64,000 bases of DNA from Synoicihabitans lomoniglobus (GTDB lineage: Bacteria > Verrucomicrobiota > Verrucomicrobiia > Opitutales > Opitutaceae): contig NZ_CP119075.1 in NCBI RefSeq assembly GCF_029023725.1, positions 1,483,501 through 1,547,500 on the forward strand, in the 5' to 3' direction. The notes under the pieces are model-generated. The model was not told where the DNA came from. It saw only the letters and a list, made by a program, of their open reading frames with translations, and did no database searches. Position 1 is the first letter of the stretch, and every line of letters begins with the position of its first letter. Below are positions 42,978 to 51,794 of this stretch, piece by piece. The position numbers and the translations under genes were made by a program.

Positions 42978-43964
42978 ATGCGTGACATCACGACATTCGT
43001 TTGCAGTTTGGACGGAGTGAGCGTTTACCCCTTTCGTAACTTTGCTCTATTCTGCGGCTTAACATCCGTCGCTTGGGGACAGCTAACGTTCGAGTTCGAT
43101 TTCGCCGACGTCAATACGGGCTTCAATGACCCCACCCTCGGCGCGGAGCGGAGAGCGAGTTTGGCGAGTGGAGCTAATTTGCTCGCGAACTATTTCACGA
43201 CTGCCGCGCCTCGCACGGTTAAAATAACCGTCAATGCCTCGCAGAGCGACGGCAGCGGATTTTTGGCCTCGGCGGGCGGGATCACTTACGTGGGGGCCGG
43301 GTTTCAGGCCAATTTCCCCATGCAGGTGATTCAGTCAGGCGATCACTCCGGACAGTCCTCCCATGGATCGATGACGTGGGATTTCGGATACACATGGGAT
43401 TACGATAATTCGATCTCTTCCGGGGCCTACGACTTTCAACGGGTGGCCATGCACGAACTCACCCATGTGCTGGGATTTTCCTCCTACATCGGCAGTGACG
43501 GCGCCGGGTTGTTCGATGGCAATCCCACGACCTATTCGTATTTCGACCAGTTCCTCACCGATGCGAGTGGTAACGCATTGGTCGATTCCTCCGGCAATTA
43601 TCAGGGCGGCACGATTTTGTCCGACGGGGTGAGCAGTGATGTTTATTTCAACGGCGCCAATGCCGTGGCCGCCAACGGAGGTGAGCGGGTGCACATGTAT
43701 TCTCCATCCAGCTACAACGGAGGCAGTAGCTTGAGCCATTTGGACACGGATTTTTACGGCAGTGTCGGCTACATCATGACCCATGCGGTGAGTTCCGGTG
43801 CGTCCGTGCGGGAGTTCAGCGCCATCGAGTTGGGTATCCTGACGGATTTGGGTTACACGGTGTCGGCAGTGCCGGAACCGTCGACGCTGGCGTTGTGGTG
43901 GGGCGGGGTGTGCTTACTGAGCACGACGATGCGTCGGCGGGCGGTCAGAGCCGATCGAGCTTAG
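42978..43964 (+). CDS. Secreted zinc metalloprotease with PEP-CTERM anchor (NF038122-like)
   Basis: 328-residue exported protein. A hydrophobic signal segment lies at about residues 19-34 (FRNFALFCGLTSVAWG). The zinc motif is MHELTHVLGF (H159, E160, H163). Conserved stretches shared with the protein at 58038 are FDFADVNTGFNDPT, FNGANAVAANGG and LSAIELGILTDLGY-like FSAIELGILTDLGY. The C-terminus SAVPEPSTLALWWGGVCLL followed by RRR is a PEP-CTERM sorting signal, processed by exosortase in organisms that make extracellular polysaccharide. ATG 42978 is preferred; a TTG at 42948 would add ten residues. It overlaps the convergent gamma-glutamyltransferase gene by four bases. Confidence 0.82.
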   Translation: MRDITTFVCSLDGVSVYPFRNFALFCGLTSVAWGQLTFEFDFADVNTGFNDPTLGAERRASLASGANLLANYFTTAAPRTVKITVNASQSDGSGFLASAGGITYVGAGFQANFPMQVIQSGDHSGQSSHGSMTWDFGYTWDYDNSISSGAYDFQRVAMHELTHVLGFSSYIGSDGAGLFDGNPTTYSYFDQFLTDASGNALVDSSGNYQGGTILSDGVSSDVYFNGANAVAANGGERVHMYSPSSYNGGSSLSHLDTDFYGSVGYIMTHAVSSGASVREFSAIELGILTDLGYTVSAVPEPSTLALWWGGVCLLSTTMRRRAVRADRA

Positions 43965-45706
43965 AAGCCCATCGCGGCGGCACTGGGCCGACGCGGGTCG
44001 GCCACGCCGATGAAGTGGTCGGAATCCTTGACCATGATGCTGTTGGCGGTGCCGATGCGGGGCGCGGCGGCTTCGCTCTCCAGCGCGTAGAATTTTCGCA
44101 ACGCGAAGGTATGTCCCATCGCTTCCAACGTCGCCAAGGTCTCCTCGGTCGCCAATCCGGCTTCGTTGGTGATGCGATCGGGTTGCCACTGGTGATGGAG
44201 GCGCGGCGCCGCCACGGCCTCCGCCAAGGTCATGTCGTGGTCGATGACGTTGAGCATGACCTGTAACACCGTGGTGATGATGGAGGGGCCGCCGGGGGAC
44301 CCCGTCACCAAAAAGGGACGACCGTCCCGCAGCACGATTGTTGGCGTCATCGAGGAAAGCGGACGTTTGCCGGGCTTGATGGCGTTGGCCTCACTTTGCA
44401 GCAGACCGAACATGTTTTTCACCCCGACTTTGGCGGTGAAATCGTCCATCTCGTTGTTGAGCAGAAAACCGGCCCCCGCCACGGTCACACCGCTGCCGTA
44501 ATTGCCATTGAGCGTGTAGGTGCAGCTGACGACGTTTCCGGCCGCATCCACCGCGCCAAAGTGCGTCGTCTCGGTCGACTCGACCCACGTAGGCAGGCCG
44601 CGTCGGAGCTCGCCGCTGGGCGTGGCTCGATCGGGGTCGAAGTCGGCCATCAATCCCCGAATGTAGGCGGGGGCCGTCAGACGGTCTTGCGGGACGGCAT
44701 GAAAATCGGGGTCGCCCAAATATTCCGCCCGATCCCGAAACGCACGACGCATGACCTCGATCACCACATGGATGCGGTCGGCTGAGTTGGCCCCCATGGC
44801 CCGCAGGTCATACGGCTCCAGCATGCCCAGCATCTGCTGAAGGGCGATGCCGCCCGAACTCGGCGGCGGCATGGTGATGAATTCAAAACCTCGATACGTG
44901 CCTCGCAGCACGGGGCGTTCGATCACGCGATAGGCGCCGAGGTCCGCCAAGGTGATCACTCCGCCATCGCGGGTCTGGGAATTTGCGATCAAGGCAGCGG
45001 TTTCACCGTGATAAAAATCTGACGCCCCTTCGTGCTGCAGTCGTTCCAGGGTCGTCGCCAAGTCCGGTTGCGCGAAGCGCTCGTCGGGTTGATAGAAGTC
45101 ACCGCCGCGGAGGAATATCCGGCGGGACTCGGCATGGGAAGCGAGCCATTCACGGTGGTCGCGCAGGTGTTGGGCAAGGTCGGCGGACAGCGGGAATCCG
45201 TCGTGGGCGAGCCGGCGGGCCGGTTCCAATACTTGGTCCCAAGTGATGTTGCCGGAACCATATTTTCCCCAGGCGTGCACCAGCCCGGCGACGGTTCCCG
45301 GGACGCCACTCGCGAGGGCTCCTGCGGTGGAAAGACCTGGCGCGACCGCGCCGTTCTCGTCGAGATACATGTTACGATGAGCCGCAGCCGGGGCCACCTC
45401 ACGAAAATCCAGCGCGACCGCTGCACCGTCGGCCGGGTGGATCACCATGAATCCACCGCCACCCAGATTGCCCGCTCGGGGCACAGTGACCGCGAGGGCG
45501 AATCCGGTGGCGACGGCGGCGTCGATGGCATTGCCTCCGGCTCGCATGATCTCGATACCGGCCGCCGAGGCGAATCCGTCGGCCGACACCACCATGCCGC
45601 GGGACGACTCCACGACCGTGGGTGGTTGGGCGACGCTCGTCGAAGTCCACGCGCAGCCCCCCAGCACCAGCCCATAGCACAACCGTTTCAACCCATGACG
45701 CATCAT
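43961..45706 (-). CDS. ggt: Gamma-glutamyltransferase
   Basis: 581-residue periplasmic enzyme that hydrolyses or transfers the gamma-glutamyl group of glutathione. After a signal peptide (ending near CAWTSTSVAQ) comes the large-subunit start GMVVSADGFASAAG and the GGNAIDAAVATGFALAV block. Autocleavage should occur before T380 in ESTETTHFGAVDAAGN, making T380 the nucleophile of the small subunit. The oxyanion/Gly loop is VTGSPGGPSIITTV and SSMTPTIVL is also conserved. All key residues are present. It is the last gene of a minus-strand run with two sugar dehydrogenases and an aldolase. Confidence 0.95.
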   Translation of the reverse strand: MMRHGLKRLCYGLVLGGCAWTSTSVAQPPTVVESSRGMVVSADGFASAAGIEIMRAGGNAIDAAVATGFALAVTVPRAGNLGGGGFMVIHPADGAAVALDFREVAPAAAHRNMYLDENGAVAPGLSTAGALASGVPGTVAGLVHAWGKYGSGNITWDQVLEPARRLAHDGFPLSADLAQHLRDHREWLASHAESRRIFLRGGDFYQPDERFAQPDLATTLERLQHEGASDFYHGETAALIANSQTRDGGVITLADLGAYRVIERPVLRGTYRGFEFITMPPPSSGGIALQQMLGMLEPYDLRAMGANSADRIHVVIEVMRRAFRDRAEYLGDPDFHAVPQDRLTAPAYIRGLMADFDPDRATPSGELRRGLPTWVESTETTHFGAVDAAGNVVSCTYTLNGNYGSGVTVAGAGFLLNNEMDDFTAKVGVKNMFGLLQSEANAIKPGKRPLSSMTPTIVLRDGRPFLVTGSPGGPSIITTVLQVMLNVIDHDMTLAEAVAAPRLHHQWQPDRITNEAGLATEETLATLEAMGHTFALRKFYALESEAAAPRIGTANSIMVKDSDHFIGVADPRRPSAAAMGF

Positions 45707-45743
45707 CGGCCCACCTTGCGACCCGCTTGGCGGCGAGGCAATG

Positions 45744-47819
45744 TCATGGCATGGTTTTAATCTGGTAAACTTCGATCAAAGCGACGCCACCGCTGCCCGA
45801 GGCGCTGGTCGCCTGCAGGGTGTAGGCACCGGGAGCGAGCTCGATGAGCAGGGCGCTGTCCGAGTTTGATTCATCCAAGGGAAACGCACCGACATCGGCG
45901 GCGGCCGTCCGCACGGCTTCGGCCTGCGCCGATTGAAACCATCCCTGGTTACGCGCGATAATTTCGCTGCCGACGAGCAAAGTAAGCACGGGGTCGGTGA
46001 GCGCATCCGCGACGCCATGCGTGAGTAATCCCGGACCGACGGCGCGCAGCAGCACCGTTTGGGGGGCGGAACCGGAAACGACCAAACCGGCGGTGAGCAC
46101 ATCGTTACCGCCGCCGACCCGCCCCCGCACGGCGAGATTGGCGAGGTTGCCGGCGTTGGTCGCGCGGTCCAAGTCGTAGACTTCGACGAGACCTACACCA
46201 GTTTCGCCGCCGCCTCCCTCCATTACCGCCGTGTAGGCACCGGGGTCCAGCGTGGTAAGAATCGCGCTGTCGCCGCCGTCGTTCGGCAGGGCAAAGGCGC
46301 CCGCAGCTCCGGCCGCAACGCGGAGTGCGATCGCATCCGGCGACGCGGTCCAATCGGAGTTGGACGAGAGGGGCGTGGTGCCCTGAAACAACGAGAGTTG
46401 AGGAACGGTCAACGCGTCGCCGATGTTGAAAGGAGCGGATCGGAGCGCCGGCCCCACGCCGCGAATCAGGACGCGTTTGGGGCCGTCGTTGATCACGAAC
46501 CCCGGGATGAGCACGTCGTCATTCTGGCCGACGCGGGCCCGGGCGGAGAGATTGACCAGTCCGCCGGAAGGCGCAGTGCGGGCGAGTCGCTGCAACTGGC
46601 TTTGATTCAGATCACAAATAAGCACGTCGCCGGTGAGCGGATCGGTGGTGAAATCCACAATCCAGTCTTCTTGCGCGATCTCGATGACGTTGCGATCAGG
46701 CACGGGCGACTCGCCGGTTTGAAACAGCGCCCAGATCCGACCACTGACGAAATCGGCGCACAAATACGCGCCCTCGAACTCCGGAAACTTGTCGCCGCGA
46801 TACACCACGCCGCCGGTAAGGGACAGTCCCTGATCATGCGCGTAATCCCAGATGGGTTCCGTCAACGGCGCGTCGGCCGTGGCGGGCGCGGTCTCCGGAC
46901 CGGGCACGAACCCTTCGCGATACGGCCAACCGTAGTTGCCGCCCGCCGTGATGATATTCACCTCTTCGCGCTCATCCAAACCGACGTCGGCGACCCAAAT
47001 GGCGCCGGTCGCGGCATCGCGTGTCATGCGGAACGGATTGCGCAGGCCCAAGGCAAAAATCTCGGTGCGCCCGGCGTCAGCGTTGAACGATTCCCCCTGA
47101 TACGTGGTGACGCCCACGAACGGGTTGTCGGCGGGAACGCGGTAGGTGCCGGGATGGACCGAAGGGTGGGGATGAGGTATCAGATTTTCAGGGCGTTGGT
47201 CGACGTCGATCCGCACGACCATGCCGAAGAAGTCGCGATCAATGCGTTGGCGGCTGGCACGGGTGTCGGTGTTGCCGTGGGCGTCGCCGTCTCCAATTGC
47301 CAAATACAGATAACCGTCGGCGCCGAAAAACATTTGGCCACCGTCGTGACTGCCCATGCGGGTGGGCCGACTGATCAGGGGAACCTCGGAGTCGAGCGAA
47401 GCCACCCCGTGCGCCGGATCATCCACCGTGAAGCGTCCGAGCCGTTGCACGAAGCCGTTGCCGGTATCGACGGAATACCACAGGAAGAATTCACCGTTCG
47501 ACGCGAAGTCCGGATGAAAGGCCAGCGCGAGCAGGCCGAAATCCGTGGCGGAGTCGCCCAACCGCGCGGAGATATCGATGAACACGTCTCTTTTCGGGAC
47601 GTAACGATCGCGCACCACGGCGACGCGCCCCGCCCGTTCGACGACGAAAAAGCGTTCGGTTTCACCCGGTGCGAAAACCAGTTCGACCGGGTTGGTGAAT
47701 GAAACCTCCGCGAAGGCGGGTTCGGTCTGGTAGAGCGGGGTGTTGGCCTCGGCGCTGGTCGTCCCGATCACGCCCGCTGCCGCAGTTAAAAATAACAGAG
47801 GTGACAGCGAGCGATTCAT
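45744..47819 (-). CDS. Secreted GSDH-type sugar dehydrogenase with two C-terminal repeat domains
   Basis: 691-residue exported protein. A signal peptide (MNRSLSPLLFLTAAAGVIG) leads into a glucose/sorbosone-dehydrogenase six-bladed propeller (about 30-410). Family blocks are LGLRNPFRMTRDAATGAIWV, ITAGGNYGWPYREG and GLSLTGGVVYRGD. Such enzymes oxidise sugars using PQQ, though cofactor use is not proven here. The C-terminal ~270 residues are two copies of a ~130-residue domain (VLIRGVGPALRS...DPGAYTAVMEG...LVEVYDLD; VLLRAVGPGLLT...APGAYTLQATS...LIEVYQI). The same domain ends the metalloprotease at 58038. I start at ATG 47819; the frame runs 41 codons further without a signal sequence. Confidence 0.85.
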   Translation of the reverse strand: MNRSLSPLLFLTAAAGVIGTTSAEANTPLYQTEPAFAEVSFTNPVELVFAPGETERFFVVERAGRVAVVRDRYVPKRDVFIDISARLGDSATDFGLLALAFHPDFASNGEFFLWYSVDTGNGFVQRLGRFTVDDPAHGVASLDSEVPLISRPTRMGSHDGGQMFFGADGYLYLAIGDGDAHGNTDTRASRQRIDRDFFGMVVRIDVDQRPENLIPHPHPSVHPGTYRVPADNPFVGVTTYQGESFNADAGRTEIFALGLRNPFRMTRDAATGAIWVADVGLDEREEVNIITAGGNYGWPYREGFVPGPETAPATADAPLTEPIWDYAHDQGLSLTGGVVYRGDKFPEFEGAYLCADFVSGRIWALFQTGESPVPDRNVIEIAQEDWIVDFTTDPLTGDVLICDLNQSQLQRLARTAPSGGLVNLSARARVGQNDDVLIPGFVINDGPKRVLIRGVGPALRSAPFNIGDALTVPQLSLFQGTTPLSSNSDWTASPDAIALRVAAGAAGAFALPNDGGDSAILTTLDPGAYTAVMEGGGGETGVGLVEVYDLDRATNAGNLANLAVRGRVGGGNDVLTAGLVVSGSAPQTVLLRAVGPGLLTHGVADALTDPVLTLLVGSEIIARNQGWFQSAQAEAVRTAAADVGAFPLDESNSDSALLIELAPGAYTLQATSASGSGGVALIEVYQIKTMP

Positions 47820-47851
47820 GAGCGTGGAGACACCCGGCGAGGCTAAAACCG

Positions 47852-49279
47852 CTACTCTACGGGAACCAGTCGCACGACGCGGTTGGGTCCATTGAGAGCG
47901 ATGTAGATGGTGCCGTCCGGACCGGATGCGACGTCGCGGCAACGACCGAAACCTTCAAAAATCACTTCCTGTTCGACCACCTGCCCGGCTTCGATGACGA
48001 CCCGACGCACGTGTTGCTGGGCGAGGGCGGTGACGAGGAGATTGCCCTTCCAGGCCGGGAACGCGTTGCCTTCGTAGAAATCGATGCCGCACACCGCGAT
48101 CGAGGGCGTCCAATGCGTGACGGGCTGGTCCATGCCGTCCCGGGCGGTCTCAGCCGTGATGGGCGTGCCGTTGTAATTCATGCCGTAGGTGATTACGGGC
48201 CAGCCGTAGTTGTGACCTTTTTCGATTATGTTGAGTTCGTCGCCGCCGCGGGGGCCGTGTTCGGTATCCCAAAGTCGACCATCCTGGGGATCGATGTCCA
48301 AGCCCTGGGGGTTGCGATGGCCGTAGCTCCAGATCGAGGCGATCGCGCCGGGTTCATGCACGAAGGGGTTGTCAGCCGGGACGCGTCCGTCGTCGTGTAA
48401 ACGATGAATTTTGCCGTTGGGCCGGCCGAGATCCTGGGCGTGCTCGCTGGAGCCGCGATCGCCGATGGAGAAGTAAATGTAACCGTGGTCATCGAACGCG
48501 ATGCGGCTGCCGTAGTGCGGTCCGCCCGGTCGGCGGTAGAGTTCCACGTCGGCGGCAAAGATGACTTCCTCGTCGGTCCAGGTTCCGTCACTGATACGGC
48601 CGCGCACGACCTTGGTGAAGCTGACGTTATCTCCCGCGGCGTTCACCTGCGGGTCGCTGAAGGTGAGGTAGATCCAACCGTTGCGTGCGTAGTCCGGATG
48701 CGGCGCGACTTCCAGCAGACCGGCTTGGCCGCTGCTGTCGACCCATGGCGTGTCCATGATCGCGGGCGAGAGTTCACCATCGCGGAAAAGGCGCAGCGTG
48801 CCCGATTTTTCGGTCACGAGCATCGTGCCGTCGGGCAACCAATTGAGCGACCAGGGCGTGTCGATGTCGTCGATCACGGTTTCGATCCGATAGCGTTGTG
48901 CCGACGTGTTGAATACATGCTCCGAATCGGGCATGGGCAAAGAATCCGGCCGGCGCACGTAACCGGCCCGGCGTTCGCGCAGGTAAACGACCAATGCCCG
49001 AATTTCGGCATCGGTCAGCGCCGGGCCCCACGCGGGCATGCCTTGGTCGAGCGCCCCCTCGGTAATGACGCGGGCGATATCGGCATCGGTGCCGCCGTGC
49101 ACCCACTCGTCGTCGAGCATGCTGGGAGCGCTGCCGCCGGCGAGATTGGCGCCGTGGCAACTCGCGCAGAATTGAGCATAAATATCCTCAGCGTCGCGCG
49201 ATTGCGCACAGGCGGGGCTCGTGAACAAAAGTGCGCCGACACTGATGAGGAGTGAGGCAGGCGGAAGGGATGATCTCAT
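47852..49279 (-). CDS. Cytochrome c - PQQ-type sugar dehydrogenase fusion
   Basis: 475-residue periplasmic enzyme. A signal peptide is followed by a cytochrome c domain with haem site C38-A-S-C41-H42 and axial M81 in GMPAWGPALT. From about residue 130 a soluble aldose (YliI/GSDH) propeller begins TPWSLNWLPDGTMLVTEK. It includes GPHYGSRIAFDDHGYIYFS, YGHRNPQGLDIDP, DTEHGPRGGDELNI and KGHNYGWPVITYG. The fusion would pass electrons from sugar oxidation via PQQ to haem and then the respiratory chain. It lies 32 bases upstream of the other GSDH gene on the same strand. Confidence 0.9.
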   Translation of the reverse strand: MRSSLPPASLLISVGALLFTSPACAQSRDAEDIYAQFCASCHGANLAGGSAPSMLDDEWVHGGTDADIARVITEGALDQGMPAWGPALTDAEIRALVVYLRERRAGYVRRPDSLPMPDSEHVFNTSAQRYRIETVIDDIDTPWSLNWLPDGTMLVTEKSGTLRLFRDGELSPAIMDTPWVDSSGQAGLLEVAPHPDYARNGWIYLTFSDPQVNAAGDNVSFTKVVRGRISDGTWTDEEVIFAADVELYRRPGGPHYGSRIAFDDHGYIYFSIGDRGSSEHAQDLGRPNGKIHRLHDDGRVPADNPFVHEPGAIASIWSYGHRNPQGLDIDPQDGRLWDTEHGPRGGDELNIIEKGHNYGWPVITYGMNYNGTPITAETARDGMDQPVTHWTPSIAVCGIDFYEGNAFPAWKGNLLVTALAQQHVRRVVIEAGQVVEQEVIFEGFGRCRDVASGPDGTIYIALNGPNRVVRLVPVE

Positions 49280-49308
49280 GATGGGGGAAAGCGCGACAGC
49301 GAAGTGAG

Positions 49309-49959
49309 TTACCGCTCCGACGCAACCGGGGCCAACGCAATCACCAGCTCACGTGCCCGAGTAGACAGTTGGGTTGGGTCGAAATCCACCGGAGCGTCCA
49401 ACGGCCGCAGCCCGCTCGCGACAAAGACCGCATCGGCGCCCACGTGGATGAACTCGACTGCATTGGCCGCAGTGACGCCACCGACCGGAAACAATTTCAC
49501 GGTGGGAAACTCCGCTCGGATGTCGCGCACGTAGGCCGGACCAAAGTCGTCCTGGGAGGGGTAGAGTTTGATCGCATCGGCGCCGGCCTCGATGGCCGCG
49601 GCTATCTCGGAGCGCGAATTTACGCCACAGATCACCGGCACATGATGGCGCCGACACAATAGAATCACCTCGGGGCGGACGGCGGGAGTGCTGAGAAAGC
49701 GCGCCCCGGCCAGGATCGCCCGGCGGGCGGTGTCGGTATCGACGATCGTGCCGACTCCGAAAAAGAAATCGGGCATTGCCTTCGTGGTGGCCGCGATGAA
49801 GTCCGGGACGGCCGGACACGTCATCGACAGTTCGAGGCAATGAATTCCCCCGGCGGCCAGAGCTTCGGCTCGGACCTGCAATTGCTCCGCGTTATCGACC
49901 GACGACAGAGCAATGATGCGTTGGTCGCAGATACGAGCGAGGACGTCGGCTTTGAGCAT
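49309..49959 (-). CDS. KDPG/KHG-type aldolase with an altered active site
   Basis: 216-residue class I aldolase of the Eda family, a trimeric TIM barrel splitting 2-keto-3-deoxy-6-phosphosugars into pyruvate and glyceraldehyde-3-phosphate. The Schiff-base lysine is K131 (ADAIKLYPSQ) and the general acid/base glutamate E43 (HCLELSMTCP). GVGTIVDTD corresponds to the GAGTV loop and PVGGVTAANA to the phosphate loop. The arginine of E. coli Eda (R49, in TLRTP) is replaced by threonine at position 47, so specificity may differ, for example toward other KDO-type sugars. It heads the minus-strand run with the sugar dehydrogenases, consistent with a role in sugar-acid breakdown. Confidence 0.85.
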   Translation of the reverse strand: MLKADVLARICDQRIIALSSVDNAEQLQVRAEALAAGGIHCLELSMTCPAVPDFIAATTKAMPDFFFGVGTIVDTDTARRAILAGARFLSTPAVRPEVILLCRRHHVPVICGVNSRSEIAAAIEAGADAIKLYPSQDDFGPAYVRDIRAEFPTVKLFPVGGVTAANAVEFIHVGADAVFVASGLRPLDAPVDFDPTQLSTRARELVIALAPVASER

Positions 49960-50020
49960 GGCGCTGAAGTTGGACGGTCAGTGGATGGCTCGCAACGGCG
50001 CGTTTGAGTGCCGTGCGATT

Positions 50021-50481
50021 GGGAAGGTAGGGCGGTTTCGCCGAAACCGCCGCTCAGGTGGGCGTGGCAGGAAGGAACGGTGGCGGTGGGGCAACGCAGC
50101 GGCGCGCTCGGCGAGCACGCCCTACCGGATTGCTTCGTTGAATCCGATTCAGCGGGGCGCTTCGTCGAGTGCGGCGGTTCTCGTAATCGCGCGATTGGGA
50201 AGGTAGGGAGGTTTCGCCGAAACCGCCGCTCACGTGGGCGTGGCAGGAAGTGACGGTGTCAGGCGGGGCAACGTGGCGGCGCGCTCGGCGAGCACGCCCT
50301 ACCGGATTGCTTCGTTGAATCCGATTCAGCGGGGCGCTTCGTCGAGTGCGGCGGTTCTCGTAATCGTGCGATTGGGAAGGTAGGGCGGTTTCGCCGAAAC
50401 CGCCGCTCAGGTGGGCGTGGCAGGAAGGAACGGTGGCGGTGGGGCAACGCAGCGGCGCGCTCGGCGAGCACGCCCTACCTT
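50021..50481 (+). repeat. Three-unit tandem array of palindrome doublets (~176-bp period)
   Basis: Units start at 50021, 50197 and 50374 (GGGAAGGTAGGG[C/A]GGTTTCG), giving periods of 176 and 177; the third lacks the trailing spacer. Each holds palindrome A (GGTTTCGCCGAAACC core: 50031-50051, 50210-50224, 50384-50404) then palindrome B (GGCGCGCTCGGCGAGCACGC: 50101-50121, 50278-50298, 50454-50474), ending CGCCCTACC. It fills most of the 560-base space between the aldolase and the tRNA. Confidence 0.85.
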
Positions 50482-50523
50482 GCATCATTACCGGAACTCG
50501 AACGTTCTGCTTGGAGCGTAACA

Positions 50524-50608
50524 TGGTGCCCAGGGCGGGACTCGAACCCGCACACCTTTCGGCACAGGCTTCTGAGACCTGCGTGTCTACCAATTCCACC
50601 ACCTGGGC
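50524..50608 (-). tRNA. tRNA-Leu (anticodon CAG)
   Basis: Read on the minus strand from 50608: acceptor strand GCCCAGG pairs with CCTGGGC, followed by encoded ACCA. The anticodon stem CAGGT/GCCTG encloses the loop CTCAGAA, giving anticodon CAG, which reads CUG codons. The T-arm GGGTTCGAGTCCC is canonical. A long variable arm (TGCCGAAAGGTGT) marks it as class II, as expected for leucine. The length is 85 bases including CCA. Confidence 0.95.
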
Positions 50609-50676
50609 GATGACGGGGAGGGAGGACGAGACGATGCACTTCCGGGCTTGGCAAGTCCGGAATTACAGAACCTTGC

Positions 50677-50949
50677 TCAGCGCACGTAGAGGGCGAGATC
50701 CGCACGGGCTTCCTGCATCTCGTTAAGGATGCGGTGCGCGTGGTTCAGGAGCTCCTTGCCGGGCGGAGTGAGGCGGATCTTTCGTCCCCGGCGATCGACG
50801 AGGCGGAGCTGGAGCTCGTCCTCGAGTGATTTAATCGAGTGGCTGACGGCGGATTGCGTCACGTTCAACTCTTTGGCGGCCAGCGTGAAGCTCCCAACTT
50901 TGACCAAAGTGACGAAGGCGAGAAGTTTTCGGCTATCGAGAATCGGCAT
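50677..50949 (-). CDS. Stand-alone LysR-type HTH protein (no effector domain)
   Basis: 90-residue protein consisting only of the LysR N-terminal winged helix and linker: LLAFVTLVKVGSFTLAAKEL, then NVTQSAVSHSIKSLEDEL as the recognition helix region, and RRGRKIRLTPPGKELLNHAHRIL. A normal LysR regulator is ~300 residues; here the effector domain is entirely absent, and the DNA downstream toward the tRNA has no remnant of it. The C-terminus continues the linker helix, which dimerises LysR proteins. It could be a genuine mini-regulator, since I recall similar short LysR-like proteins in Opitutaceae, or a truncated gene. Confidence 0.78.
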   Translation of the reverse strand: MPILDSRKLLAFVTLVKVGSFTLAAKELNVTQSAVSHSIKSLEDELQLRLVDRRGRKIRLTPPGKELLNHAHRILNEMQEARADLALYVR

Positions 50950-51094
50950 GAGTCGGTTTGATGAGGTCGCGCATATTTCGATGTGGCAGCCTCTTCGATA
51001 GCATCAACCGAGCCAGTTTGATTCTTAATACCGTAAAATCGCCGCCAATTGACTGTTAACGGATTGGCGGCAGGCCGGGCGCGGTCATTCGCGC

Positions 51095-51736
51095 TCAGGC
51101 GTAGCGCTCTTCTTTCCACGGATCGGCCCCGTTCGAGTAACCCCGAATTTCCCAAAATCCGAGTTTGTCCGCGGTAAGAAAATGCACGCCTTTGACGAAC
51201 TTGGTGCCTTTCCACGCATACAGTTTCGGAATGATCACGCGCGCGGGGCCGCCGTGTTCGCGACTGACGGGCTCACCCTCAAAATGCGTGGCAATCATCA
51301 CATCATCGTCGAGGCATTGGGCCAACGGGACGTTGGTCGAGTAGCCGTCGTAGCCGGTGAAATAAACGAACTGGGCGTCGGCGTGGGGCTTCACGCGTTC
51401 GTAGAGTTCGGTGAAGGCGACGCCGCCCCAGCGGCAGTCGTATTTGCTCCACGTGGTCACACAATGAAAGTCGCTCACGTCCTCGACCCGCGGCAGCGCG
51501 TTGAAGGCGGTCCAATCCAGCGTCACCGGTTGTTCGACTTCGCCGTCGATCGTGATCGTCCATTCGGCGAGGGGCACATCGGGCTGGATACCGAGATCGA
51601 GCACGGGAAACCCGGTGGTCAACTTTTGCCCCGGCGGCAGACGGTCCTCCGCGCGGACCTCGCGGGGGCGCACCCCTTTGGCGACTTGTTTTTCGGCCCA
51701 GGCTTGTTTGGCGGCAATGTAGCGCTCTTTTGACAT
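51095..51736 (-). CDS. Sulfite oxidase-like molybdopterin oxidoreductase
   Basis: 213-residue protein with the oxidoreductase molybdopterin-binding fold, of the short YuiH-like type without haem or dimerisation domain. The presumed molybdenum-ligating cysteine is C92 in VSDFHCVTTWSKYDCRWGGV. FTGYDGYSTNVPL, REHGGPARVIIPKLYAWKG and FLTADKLGFWEIRGYSNGADP are typical. There is no twin-arginine signal, so it is probably cytoplasmic. It may form an operon with the membrane protein upstream (51795-52367), which could receive or supply electrons, but that protein shows no haem motif. Confidence 0.88.
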   Translation of the reverse strand: MSKERYIAAKQAWAEKQVAKGVRPREVRAEDRLPPGQKLTTGFPVLDLGIQPDVPLAEWTITIDGEVEQPVTLDWTAFNALPRVEDVSDFHCVTTWSKYDCRWGGVAFTELYERVKPHADAQFVYFTGYDGYSTNVPLAQCLDDDVMIATHFEGEPVSREHGGPARVIIPKLYAWKGTKFVKGVHFLTADKLGFWEIRGYSNGADPWKEERYA

Positions 51737-51794
51737 GGGCGAGAAATTAGGCGGCGTCGGCCGACGTGCAAGTGCGCCGATGCATCCCGCCTGG

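Noticed and set aside
46059-47702. 547-codon open frame antisense to the GSDH gene
   Set aside because: The opposite strand carries conserved propeller motifs; this frame has biased, motif-free composition.
50021-50481. Possible CRISPR array
   Set aside because: There are only three units with a 176-bp period, nearly identical spacers and internal palindromes; no cas genes are nearby.
50433-50726. Open frame covering the tRNA-Leu region
   Set aside because: It overlaps the palindrome array and a well-folded tRNA gene, so it cannot be a plausible protein.
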